Assembly: GCA_019308985.1 (NCBI GenBank)
Contig: JAFDHB010000087.1
Coordinates: 1 to 14,961, forward strand
Direction: 5' to 3'
Length of the DNA: 14,961 nucleotides
Source of the DNA: Deltaproteobacteria bacterium
GTDB taxonomy: Bacteria > Desulfobacterota > DSM-4660 > Desulfatiglandales > HGW-15
Shown here: piece by piece, positions 1 to 7,653 of the stretch
Numbering within the stretch: the first letter of the stretch is position 1
Layout of the letters: the number at the start of each line of letters is the position of its first letter
Made by a program: the position numbers and the translations under genes
Notes under the pieces: model-generated
Database searches by the model: none
What the model was told of the DNA's origin: nothing
What the model saw: the letters and a program-made list of their open reading frames with translations, nothing else

Positions 1-347
1 TTTTGGAGAGTCACCTCCGCTTCTTCGCTGGACGGCGAGTATGTTGGAGTATAGTCAGCCCTTTGTCTCAGGTCAAAGGCCTCATGAAGCCATCGCGAAA
101 ATTCCTTGGTAAAGACCCCAGTCTTTACATAGTCTTTGTCAAAAAGCGATATCGCACCACTATGTTTTGAGGTCTCCATTTGCCGAGATGCAAGGAGTGC
201 CAACACTGAATAGAACATCGCATAATAAGCACGGTTTATTGATGCGCGGAAGAGCTCATTTTCGAGCAGAACCTTTGCAGCAGATAACGACTCCCGTGCC
301 TGTTCAAGTCTATATGAAATGAGAGCTTTTATATTTTCCGTAGTCAT
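1..347 (-). CDS. HEPN domain protein, UPF0332-like (C-terminus cut by window edge)
   Basis: The first 115 residues of a small helical protein are visible and the reading frame is open to the window edge. HEPN signatures are an N-terminal helix with R13-L-E-Q-A, the segment N38-R-A-Y-Y-A-M-F-Y (about 38-46), K61-H-S-G-A-I, and L93-R-Q-R-A-D-Y99. This is the arrangement of the COG1895/UPF0332 HEPN group, usually about 120-140 residues, so only the last few tens are missing. HEPN proteins paired with MNT nucleotidyltransferases are often RNases held inactive by the partner. Here the canonical C-terminal R-x4-6-H RNase motif is not at its usual place, where the sequence reads R-Q-R-A-D-Y instead. 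The start ATG (345-347) overlaps the upstream MNT stop as ATGA, with AAGGGG about 8 nt ahead, which indicates translational coupling. Family assignment is firm; toxin activity is inference. Confidence 0.85.
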   Translation of the reverse strand, partial: MTTENIKALISYRLEQARESLSAAKVLLENELFRASINRAYYAMFYSVLALLASRQMETSKHSGAISLFDKDYVKTGVFTKEFSRWLHEAFDLRQRADYTPTYSPSSEEAEVTLQ

Positions 348-664
348 CCTGGGACCCCTTCGCTCAGTATATTCGATACCAGAGTGCTTTCAGACATAGG
401 TCCGACTTCAAAGTCTTTTCTCTCGATGAGCACCGTGGTGATCACTCGCTCATTCTCAAAACCCACCTCCCACGCGATATCGCGAATCAACTTGTCCACA
501 TGCTGATCGACCTTCTCCAGCACAACACAGATATCAAAGTCAGAATCCCATTCCGCCTTTCCTCTCGCACGAGAACCAAAGGCCCATACTCGTGCTTCAG
601 GGAAAACACTCCGAACCCGTGAAGCGAATTCTTCTAGTACCAGCCTGTCTTTTTTCTTCATCAT
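344..664 (-). CDS. MNT-type nucleotidyltransferase, putative antitoxin or partner of the HEPN protein
   Basis: This 106-residue protein belongs to the minimal nucleotidyltransferase (MNT) fold. The hallmark G30-S31-x10-D42-F-D44 is intact (GSRARGKAEWDSDFD) and supplies two metal-binding carboxylates. The strand that often carries a third Asp reads V-I-T-T-V-L (about 74-79), with no acid. In characterised MNT/HEPN pairs the MNT transfers nucleotides onto the HEPN partner and neutralises it; whether this one does so is inferred from pairing alone. The start at 664 has AGGGAG about 10 nt upstream, and a second in-frame ATG follows directly at 661. It begins 31 nt after the methyltransferase stop and overlaps the HEPN start by 4 nt, so all five minus-strand genes look co-transcribed. 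Confidence 0.88.
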   Translation of the reverse strand: MMKKKDRLVLEEFASRVRSVFPEARVWAFGSRARGKAEWDSDFDICVVLEKVDQHVDKLIRDIAWEVGFENERVITTVLIERKDFEVGPMSESTLVSNILSEGVPG

Positions 665-695
665 TTCTCAGCTGCTCCCTTGACTCTAATGAAAT

Positions 696-3600
696 TCATA
701 CATGATCGTTCCTGACAGCGCCGGCTAGGACTTCTGCAGTGTATGCGTCACCCTCCCAGTGCTTCATTGTCCCTACCTTTCTCAAGCGAGCCAAGAAGTC
801 CAGTATGTTAATGATCTTTGCGCGACTTGCCCAGTAGTCCTTAATTTCAGTCTTAAGCCAGTTTAGCCCGTCGCTTATCCTTTCACTCTTCGTGGCCTGA
901 TTTACGGCAAATAGGACCTGCCGAACCATAGACCCCCCAAAGCCCTCTTCAGAGAGCATACGGCGCCCGAACTCGGCCGCTGTCTTAAGTCTTGTCTGGT
1001 TTGCCTTTGTAGAGGCCAGGAGTTGGCCATAGTCCGTAGCACCAAAGCCTCTGGCCAATTCCTGGTACACCCCGTTTCGGTATTCTCCGTGGCTTTCCAC
1101 CTCCAGGCCCTTGAGGTAGAAGCGCTCTGACGAGGAAAGTCCTTTCCAGATCTCCCGATCTATGCCCCGGGGTACAAGGTGGTCGCAGGCAATCTTTACC
1201 GCACTCCGTATAAGGCGCTCAACTGGGGTCATTTCTCCATTCTTGCGGGGGCGCAGGATTTCTTTGGCAGGGTCTATTTCTTCGATCGGCCTTTCCGTGA
1301 GGACCCGCAGTGCCGCGGCATATGCGGCAAGCTGGTAGTCCGCATCGCCAAAATTGGGGTCGCTTTCATCTTCAAGGGCAAGCATAGTGTCCAGTTGGCG
1401 CCTCACCTCGGACTCAACCCGGGGCACTATCTCATCCAGGAATACCGGTTCTTGCTCTCTGCGCTTGCGGAGCACAAGCAGGACCGTGCCCTGGACGTAA
1501 TTGCCCTGTTTCAACGCCGAGTCCGTCTCAGTAGCAATACACCAGGCTGCCGTGACGCGGAGCCCCGCGGCCCACAAGATCAACGTGAGGTCTGCCCAAA
1601 CAGCCGCGTCCTGGTGGGTGAACATGACCACCTGAAGCCCGTTTTCAGGCATGTGCTCCACCAGGCGCTTGTAGCACTCAACCATTGCCTTGCGGAACTC
1701 GATAGGGTCATCCCCCTTGATCGCCAGTTGCCGCTTTGAGTCCGTGTACCAGTCAGGGAAAAGCCTGGGCAGATGCTTTTCATACCAGGCCAGAAAAAAC
1801 TCAGAGAGCTCGTGGTAATTGATCGCATCGGCATAGGGTGGGTCGGTGATCCAGACGTCAGATTCCGAGATTATTTTGCGGCAGTCTTTTGCCTCTACCA
1901 CCCTTTCGACCCTCACCCAAGTACTTTTTGTTAAGGTAATCAGATAGTTCTCTCTAAGGGGCGCTAAGCCACGGGAGCCGAAATTAAAAAGAGTGTTAAG
2001 GGCTTGATTGCTGAACGTTTGTACAAATGCTCCTGCTCCCCCACTTTTCCAGCGACTTGGATCCCAAATGCAAAGTTTGGAATTGAAATTGCAGTACGAA
2101 CCAAGGCCAAGAATGGTTGATGTTTGGACAGTCCTATCGCACCTTTTGGATAGTGCCTTCTTGCTGAGCAATCCTCCCACTAACAACTGCCTGGGCGTAA
2201 ACAGGTGATGCCAGTGGGTCCAGCCGCGCTCACGCTGCAACCTGGCGGTCTCCGCCCCCGGCTCGATGCGGCGGCTGGGGATGTGGCCCTTTTCCTGCCA
2301 CTCGGAAAACCGCTCCCTTAGCAGTTGCAGCACCTTCTCCTCTCGCCTCAAATCCTCTTGACTCGGGGCCCGGTAGTGACGTCTTGTCTTTTCCTTGAGT
2401 TTACCCGATTGCTTCAGGGCCTCGAAATCAGGTAAGGACATCGCCTCGTCCCTTGAAAGCTCTACAACCTTACCACCCTTTTTCATCTCATAATAGGGCT
2501 CCACCCAGCGGATGCAGTAGAGCCGCTCCTGGAATACATCGGCAGGCCTTGGAACCAGGTCCTCGTTTTCCCACATCCTCAAATTGCGCCTCAAGACTTC
2601 AATGGGGGTGGATGGGCCGCCGTCAGGGGGAACAAGCCGTGAGTCCTTTACCGTCCCGCCATCTCTTGCTGCCCTCATCTCCTCTTCTGAGACCCCTTCC
2701 CTGATCTCTATATCGTAACGCTTGTTTTCCTTGTCAGGGACCAACACCGCCACCACGTTGAATTTCTCGGATATAACCCATGAAGGGGCAAGTGGGACCA
2801 TCCATCCTGACTCCGGGTCCCTCACCTCCACGCAATAGAGGTATGCATCCGCGCGCCATCCAAGCTCGTTGTGTTCAATTCCCCACTCGGTTATCTGCCT
2901 GTCCACGGCCTCGAAGACTTCCTGCTGCGCCTTCCGGACCTCTTCTGCCACTTCTTCTCCACCACCTACGATATTAAGGGCAGCCCATGTAAGAAGGGCG
3001 GAGACGGGGCTCAGATCTGAACCGTAGGCATCGCAGCCGAGGCGCGCAGCCTCAAAAGGCACTGAGCCTGCACCACAAAAGGAATCACCTACCCGAGGAC
3101 GATGCCCGAACCTGCGCCTGCCCAACTCCTCCACCAGCTCAGGGAGGCTTTGTGCATTTGTTCCAAGATGGAGGTTTATCTCCTTCCAGGCCTCGCCAGA
3201 TGGCCCTTTGAGCTGCTCGGGCCTGCGACAGTAACGGAGTTTCTCTGAGTAGGGCATACGTTCAAAGGCAAGGCGCTGAAGCTCGTCCTTTTCTTCACGG
3301 GAGAGATTTGATCTTAGCTCAGGGGCATCCCCCGGGCAATTGGGGTCAAAAAAACGCCTGCGAATGCTGGGAGGCATATTCACGAGTTCGTTCACAAGGC
3401 GCGCCTTGGGGATGGCCTTATCTTTCCTTCGAAAAAGACCCTCGGGGTCCATGGTCATGAGCTTCAAGAATATCTCCCGGTCCTTTTTGGGATCATCAGA
3501 AGCAGGGAGCAACAGACCGATCAGTGCAGCCCGTATCATGACCAGGGGTTTTCGGCCCCACCATTTGCCGAGGCCGGTGAGAGTCTGTCCGGAGCCTGCC

Positions 3601-3725
3601 TTGCGCTCCTTGTAACTTTCCATGGAGACCTTGGCCACGGGAAACTGGTGTTCAATGAATGACGGCGTCCATGCGAGAGGAGGATCAGGCAATGAAACAA
3701 CAGTGGGTTCAATCCTGCCTATCAT
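696..3725 (-). CDS. DUF1156 (COG1743) adenine-specific DNA methyltransferase
   Basis: This 1009-residue protein is a predicted N6-adenine (amino) DNA methyltransferase. The DUF1156 signature is at the N-terminus: I-E-H-Q-F-P-V-A-K at about 24-32, then Y-K-E-R-K-A-G-S-G-Q-T and G-K-W-W-G-R-K-P near 38-60. The SAM-binding motif F-C-G-A-G-S is at about 216-221, followed by an acidic loop (Y-G-S-D-L-S-P, 234-240). The catalytic motif D-P-P-Y-A-D is at 628-633, so about 400 residues separate motifs I and IV. The zinc-ribbon positions of COG1743 look degenerate (D-P-E-S-G at 303-307 and P-P-D-G-G at 366-370). The ATG at 3725 has AAGGAAG 8-9 nt upstream and keeps the whole DUF1156 signature. It overlaps the DUF3780 gene by 17 nt. 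Its likely role is self-DNA marking within a DUF499/DUF3780 defence set. Confidence 0.9.
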   Translation of the reverse strand: MIGRIEPTVVSLPDPPLAWTPSFIEHQFPVAKVSMESYKERKAGSGQTLTGLGKWWGRKPLVMIRAALIGLLLPASDDPKKDREIFLKLMTMDPEGLFRRKDKAIPKARLVNELVNMPPSIRRRFFDPNCPGDAPELRSNLSREEKDELQRLAFERMPYSEKLRYCRRPEQLKGPSGEAWKEINLHLGTNAQSLPELVEELGRRRFGHRPRVGDSFCGAGSVPFEAARLGCDAYGSDLSPVSALLTWAALNIVGGGEEVAEEVRKAQQEVFEAVDRQITEWGIEHNELGWRADAYLYCVEVRDPESGWMVPLAPSWVISEKFNVVAVLVPDKENKRYDIEIREGVSEEEMRAARDGGTVKDSRLVPPDGGPSTPIEVLRRNLRMWENEDLVPRPADVFQERLYCIRWVEPYYEMKKGGKVVELSRDEAMSLPDFEALKQSGKLKEKTRRHYRAPSQEDLRREEKVLQLLRERFSEWQEKGHIPSRRIEPGAETARLQRERGWTHWHHLFTPRQLLVGGLLSKKALSKRCDRTVQTSTILGLGSYCNFNSKLCIWDPSRWKSGGAGAFVQTFSNQALNTLFNFGSRGLAPLRENYLITLTKSTWVRVERVVEAKDCRKIISESDVWITDPPYADAINYHELSEFFLAWYEKHLPRLFPDWYTDSKRQLAIKGDDPIEFRKAMVECYKRLVEHMPENGLQVVMFTHQDAAVWADLTLILWAAGLRVTAAWCIATETDSALKQGNYVQGTVLLVLRKRREQEPVFLDEIVPRVESEVRRQLDTMLALEDESDPNFGDADYQLAAYAAALRVLTERPIEEIDPAKEILRPRKNGEMTPVERLIRSAVKIACDHLVPRGIDREIWKGLSSSERFYLKGLEVESHGEYRNGVYQELARGFGATDYGQLLASTKANQTRLKTAAEFGRRMLSEEGFGGSMVRQVLFAVNQATKSERISDGLNWLKTEIKDYWASRAKIINILDFLARLRKVGTMKHWEGDAYTAEVLAGAVRNDHV

Positions 3726-4380
3726 GATCTTTCTTCCTTGCTTTCTGCTGGAGGGAATCTCTCGGATTGCCAGAGAGGGAACCTCCCTCTGCCATTCGGA
3801 AAAACTCCGGGATGATAGGTTTATCTTGGGCTGTCACGGTGACGGGATTTTCTGTGAGTGCAAACCGCACTGCCTTGCGCCATCCCTTGGAGCGATCATT
3901 CACACCATGCCCTGTAGCCGCTGCCGTCTGGGTATATAGCCACCACCGTTCCTCGGGGTAAAGGCCCTTCCAGTTGGCAATAGCGTTGGGGATTAGGGAG
4001 GGATCTGCCTCCTCAATGGCCCATAAAAGGAGCACGAGTTCTTTGCCAAGCTCACGGCGCACGAGATTCTGGCCCACGTGCCAGGAACCCGCCCTTTTCC
4101 CCATTTGTTTGAGACGCCGGTTAAATTCAGCCCGAACCTCGTCTGCAATAGCATCCCATTTGGTCCTTGCCAGTATCACCCTGACCTGTCCGTCCGGACG
4201 TAAGCCTAGGGTCATGAGGCTGGAGCCTGTAGCCTTGTCCCATGTGAAGTGTTCGCTCACTTTGATTTCCTGAGTTCCCCCACGCGGGATATGTACCACA
4301 AAATGGTGCCTGCTTTCGCTGGGGTCGAAGCCGAAAGAGCGAGATAGAAGGGACTGCGGGTTCGAATTTTTCTTAGTCAT
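3709..4380 (-). CDS. DUF3780 domain protein, defence-island partner of DUF499 and DUF1156
   Basis: This 223-residue soluble protein has no recognisable catalytic motif. It matches my memory of the DUF3780 family along most of its length: F-G-F-D-P-S-E (16-22), S-E-H-F-T-W-D (42-48), E-V-R-A-E-F-N-R-R-L (81-90), L-G-K-E-L with A-I-E-E-A-D (111-126), P-E-E-R-W-W-L-Y-T with A-A-A-T-G-H (142-158), and G-W-R-K-A-V-R-F-A-L-T-E-N-P (166-179). The tail after residue 200 is basic and probably disordered. DUF3780 is a function-unknown family found beside DUF499 ATPases and DUF1156 methylases in defence islands, and the biochemical role is not known to me. Its ATG shares one base with the ATPase stop (TAATG) and its 3' end overlaps the methylase start by 17 nt, so the three proteins are probably made together and may form a complex. 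Confidence 0.88.
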   Translation of the reverse strand: MTKKNSNPQSLLSRSFGFDPSESRHHFVVHIPRGGTQEIKVSEHFTWDKATGSSLMTLGLRPDGQVRVILARTKWDAIADEVRAEFNRRLKQMGKRAGSWHVGQNLVRRELGKELVLLLWAIEEADPSLIPNAIANWKGLYPEERWWLYTQTAAATGHGVNDRSKGWRKAVRFALTENPVTVTAQDKPIIPEFFRMAEGGSLSGNPRDSLQQKARKKDHDRQD

Positions 4381-7300
4381 TACTGTCTTATCTCACCGGG
4401 GCGCAATTCGGTCTTCACTTCTTCCACCCAATCGAGTAGGTCCTGGCCACTTTCAAAGTAAAGGGACTTGGCTTCAATCGTTACCTGGCCCTCTGTCTGG
4501 ATTTTCCTGAGCGAGCTTAGGCACTCCTCTATCAAATCAGGAGCAACCCTCTTTTCCTCGTAACTGGTTAGCTCCAGCCACTCTCTAACCTTTCCTGAGC
4601 CCCCCACAGTAATGGTTATCCCGACTGGACTTGCGTTTAAGCGCTTTGCACGCTCAAGAAGCTCGTAGGATTCCTTTGTGCTTTCTGTTTTCTGTATGCG
4701 TTTCCAAAGGGCCGGACGATCAGGCTCCACACTGACCTCTTCAGGGCCCTCCCAGTTCATGGGGATGCGCTCAATTTCGGATTCTATACCATCTCTTTCA
4801 GCATAGGCCAGCACGAACGGGGAACCCTTGGGAACTGTGAAAGGCCCTTCATAGGTCGCACCCGTAACCCTCGGGTCGGATCCGTCCGTCGCATAATGAA
4901 TATTCGCCTCCGGAGCAGATCTCAACTCTACCTTCTTCTCATCGCCACTCTGAAAAATCCTGTACTTAAGGGTTATCCTGTTTTTCCAGGTGTACGGGGC
5001 GCCTGGGTCATGGACGCCAGTGGAGTCTATTGCTAGAAAGGAGACCTGGAGTTCCTTGGTTTTGAGGGTGGCCCCATCCAATTTTGCAGAGGCGGTGGTG
5101 GCAGAGGCCCCTATTTCCCAATAGATTGTGTCAGCATGGATGGGTGTGACATGCAGGGTTACCTCGCCGGTATCATCATTGCGGTCAGATTCCTTAACTA
5201 CTACACTTGTCATTGGCTGGGGAAAGGGGCCCTTATCCACAAAGCCACCTTCCTCACGCCATACATCCCTATGAAGGCAATCTTCTTTTAGTAAATCCAA
5301 CGCGTCAGGCCTATGCCACTGCCATTTTGGGTTGGTAGCGGCCCTGCGTTTGACTTCCTTCCATGGCATAGACTGTTGGGTAAAGAGACGTTGCTCACAC
5401 TTTTTCCTAAAGGTTTCGCCTGAAACCTCTTCTGTAAATTTCATTTTCTCCTTTAGTATATCGATAATCTGTTGCTCCCCATTGTACTTGTTCCCGGTAA
5501 ATTTCATCAGAAAATCCGCACTGGTAAGCCCGGCTTCTATGGGATACCAGAGGACCGTAAAGGTCTCGCGAACAGCTGAGTGAAAGTTCTGTTTAATCCG
5601 ATCTTGGAGCTCCAGAGCCTGCATCATTTGGGGATCGGACTCTGCTACCTGCTCGTCCTCAAGCTCCTTCAGGATATGTTCAATGGCTTTCAGTCTTTTA
5701 CCGACGTCGATAAGTATATCCCAGGTGTCTTTTGTGCCCGTGAGAAAGGCTATACGGTTTTTCCAGGTGGCTTGCTCATAAAATTCTTGCAGCTCAGGCC
5801 TCAGTCCAGCTCCCGGCCGTGGTTCCGTGACAACCAGTGTTACCTTGTCCTGTTCCAGCTCTATTTCATCTATGGCAGGCAGGATCTGAAGCTTCTGATA
5901 GCACCATCCTGTCATAGGGCGGAAAAGTTCGGAAAGGTGGTCCCTGAGTTCTTTTATGGCTTGTTCCTGTATGTAGGTTTTAACCAGGGATTCCAGCTTG
6001 GCGTTTAGGTTTTGGACGTTTCTAAAATAAAGTTTGCCGTCACGGGTGCTATGAAGATACCATGCCGCGGTTGACAGTTTCTCTAAGACATCAGTCTTCA
6101 GCCGAGATAGGTCCCTGCCTGGCTCGCATAGGTAAGCAATTAGTTCTGGTATGGAGAGCCCAAGCACCGCGTTCGGGACATTGGCCAGGGACGATATCAG
6201 CAAAAGCTTACACGCATCGGTAGCGTCGGTGCTTCCGAGATTTGCATCCATAATCTCAGCCACTGCTGTCCCATCCGAAGCTATATCATGGGCGATAGCA
6301 TTGCCCAGGGCATTATTGATTTGATCAATCTCTGCCCTTGTCTCCTGATCGTTAAGGTCAAGATCATGGGCCGAAATCAGATAGCGTTTTTCAGCCATCT
6401 TGTTGGTCCATAACAGTGCCGTTATAATGCGCATCAGCCGAATGAGCCCTCGGGTTTGTTGAAAGCCCGGGTTCTCGCGGAATCTGGCGTAAAGGTCCCG
6501 AATCCCAGGGTGAAACGGGTAAGAAGAAATAATCCTGCGAGCAAATTCCTCTGGTGACTCGCTCGTGATGGCCATCTGTTTGGCGGTCCTGATGGCCTTG
6601 GCATAGCCTTGAGCCACCTCGCTGATTTCGACCTCAGAAGGCATGTGCTCGAAAATCCTTTTCCTGAGAATATGGTAGAGTTCATCAGAATTAAGGCGGA
6701 CGGGCTCAAGTGTCATGGCGGTCTTATGAGTCTCTTTCTCGAAGTCCGAAAGAACGGAGGAAATCTGAGCGCTCCCTTTCACATATGATGCGGCTAAGTC
6801 TGTTAGTACGAGACAAACGCGGGCGCAACTTTCTTTTCCAAGGGCTATAAGAAGGTTAGAGAGGGCTGTAGCGGTAACTTGAGCGAGGTCAGAGTTGCCG
6901 ATTGCACGGGCCTTTGCGTTTTCAAAATATGGAGGTAACTCGTCAAGCAAGATCAGGACGGTCTCCCCGCCAAACAGGTTCTCCCATGCCTTTTGGCCGG
7001 GGGCCTGGAGAGGGCTGTAGCAGTCTTTGAAGTGTTCCTTTTTCCCAAGCTGCTCGGCCAAAGCCCCCCAAATTCCCAATGGCGCATCTGACTCACGGCC
7101 TGAAAAAGCGATAACTTTCACCGGCCTTAAGGAAGGATCAGCCTTATAAAAACTCCCCATGACCTTAGCGCGGTATTCAGGATGTCTTGCTAATAATCCC
7201 AGCGCTAGCAGGTTATGGGTCTTTCCGCCTCCCATGGCCTGCTTCAGTTTGAAGATCCCTTGATTGCTCTTCCCTTCAAGACGCATGAAGGCATGCTCCA

Positions 7301-7457
7301 AAAGAACCTCCATACCTTCCGTGATATAATTCTCCTCGAAAAATGACTCCGGATCGATATCACCTTCGATCAGATCCAATAAATCCAGGACTGTGTCGCG
7401 CCTCTGAGGGTCAAATACACTGACTCTTGGTTTGCAAAGGTCCGCTAGGTACTTCAT
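4380..7457 (-). CDS. DUF499 (COG1483) P-loop ATPase with chitobiase-like C-terminal domain
   Basis: This 1025-residue AAA+-like ATPase is the first gene of the minus-strand operon. Walker A is Q-A-M-G-G-G-K-T at 73-80. Walker B is T-V-L-I-L-L-D-E with D172-E173, followed by L-P-P-Y-F. A hydrophobic strand ending V-L-T-D-L (about 214-221) resembles a sensor 1 region. Residues about 620-735 form a helical region, about 750-835 a beta-rich module, and about 845-895 a module with Y-A-T-D-G-S-D-P, the signature of the chitobiase/hexosaminidase C-terminal domain. A short alpha/beta domain ends the protein. DUF499 is related to the BREX/Pgl ATPases BrxC and PglY, and COG1483 is typical of defence islands. 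The ATG at 7457 has a strong GGGGGAG ribosome-binding site about 6 nt upstream. It probably drives an ATP-dependent step coupled to the DUF1156 methylase; that role is inferred. Confidence 0.9.
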   Translation of the reverse strand: MKYLADLCKPRVSVFDPQRRDTVLDLLDLIEGDIDPESFFEENYITEGMEVLLEHAFMRLEGKSNQGIFKLKQAMGGGKTHNLLALGLLARHPEYRAKVMGSFYKADPSLRPVKVIAFSGRESDAPLGIWGALAEQLGKKEHFKDCYSPLQAPGQKAWENLFGGETVLILLDELPPYFENAKARAIGNSDLAQVTATALSNLLIALGKESCARVCLVLTDLAASYVKGSAQISSVLSDFEKETHKTAMTLEPVRLNSDELYHILRKRIFEHMPSEVEISEVAQGYAKAIRTAKQMAITSESPEEFARRIISSYPFHPGIRDLYARFRENPGFQQTRGLIRLMRIITALLWTNKMAEKRYLISAHDLDLNDQETRAEIDQINNALGNAIAHDIASDGTAVAEIMDANLGSTDATDACKLLLISSLANVPNAVLGLSIPELIAYLCEPGRDLSRLKTDVLEKLSTAAWYLHSTRDGKLYFRNVQNLNAKLESLVKTYIQEQAIKELRDHLSELFRPMTGWCYQKLQILPAIDEIELEQDKVTLVVTEPRPGAGLRPELQEFYEQATWKNRIAFLTGTKDTWDILIDVGKRLKAIEHILKELEDEQVAESDPQMMQALELQDRIKQNFHSAVRETFTVLWYPIEAGLTSADFLMKFTGNKYNGEQQIIDILKEKMKFTEEVSGETFRKKCEQRLFTQQSMPWKEVKRRAATNPKWQWHRPDALDLLKEDCLHRDVWREEGGFVDKGPFPQPMTSVVVKESDRNDDTGEVTLHVTPIHADTIYWEIGASATTASAKLDGATLKTKELQVSFLAIDSTGVHDPGAPYTWKNRITLKYRIFQSGDEKKVELRSAPEANIHYATDGSDPRVTGATYEGPFTVPKGSPFVLAYAERDGIESEIERIPMNWEGPEEVSVEPDRPALWKRIQKTESTKESYELLERAKRLNASPVGITITVGGSGKVREWLELTSYEEKRVAPDLIEECLSSLRKIQTEGQVTIEAKSLYFESGQDLLDWVEEVKTELRPGEIRQ

Positions 7458-7515
7458 AGGGCTCCCCCCAGGTACTTTGTTATTGCCAAGGGAAATCTGT
7501 CAGGCCTCAATAACT

Positions 7516-7545
7516 ATTCCTAGCGCTCAAATTGAAGATAGGAAT
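7516..7545. repeat. Inverted repeat in the leader of the DUF499 operon
   Basis: ATTCCTA (7516-7522) and TAGGAAT (7539-7545) form perfect 7-bp arms around a 16-nt spacer. The repeat lies about 60 nt upstream of the DUF499 start, inside the transcript expected from the promoter at 7624-7653. It could be an RNA hairpin or an operator. There is no run of T after it on either strand, so a terminator is unlikely. A 7-bp repeat can arise by chance in AT-rich DNA. Confidence 0.35.
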
Positions 7546-7623
7546 TCGTTCGAAGATTTTTCTCTTAAGCCATTTTTGCGGGGTAGAGTATTGCTACACA
7601 TTCCGGCCTCAGGAAACACAGGT

Positions 7624-7653
7624 TTTATAATACACAAAGTGGCTCTTAGTCAA
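7624..7653 (-). promoter_or_regulatory. Candidate sigma70 promoter of the DUF499-DUF3780-DUF1156-MNT-HEPN operon
   Basis: On the minus strand TTGACT (7653-7648, five of six consensus bases) is followed after 18 bp by TATAAA (7629-7624, five of six). A start near 7617 would give a leader of about 160 nt before the DUF499 ATG. The -35 box lies inside a short dyad (TAGT-CA-ACTA, 7647-7656), a possible repressor site. This is the only good -35/-10 pair I see in the 400 bp upstream of the operon. Confidence 0.5.
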
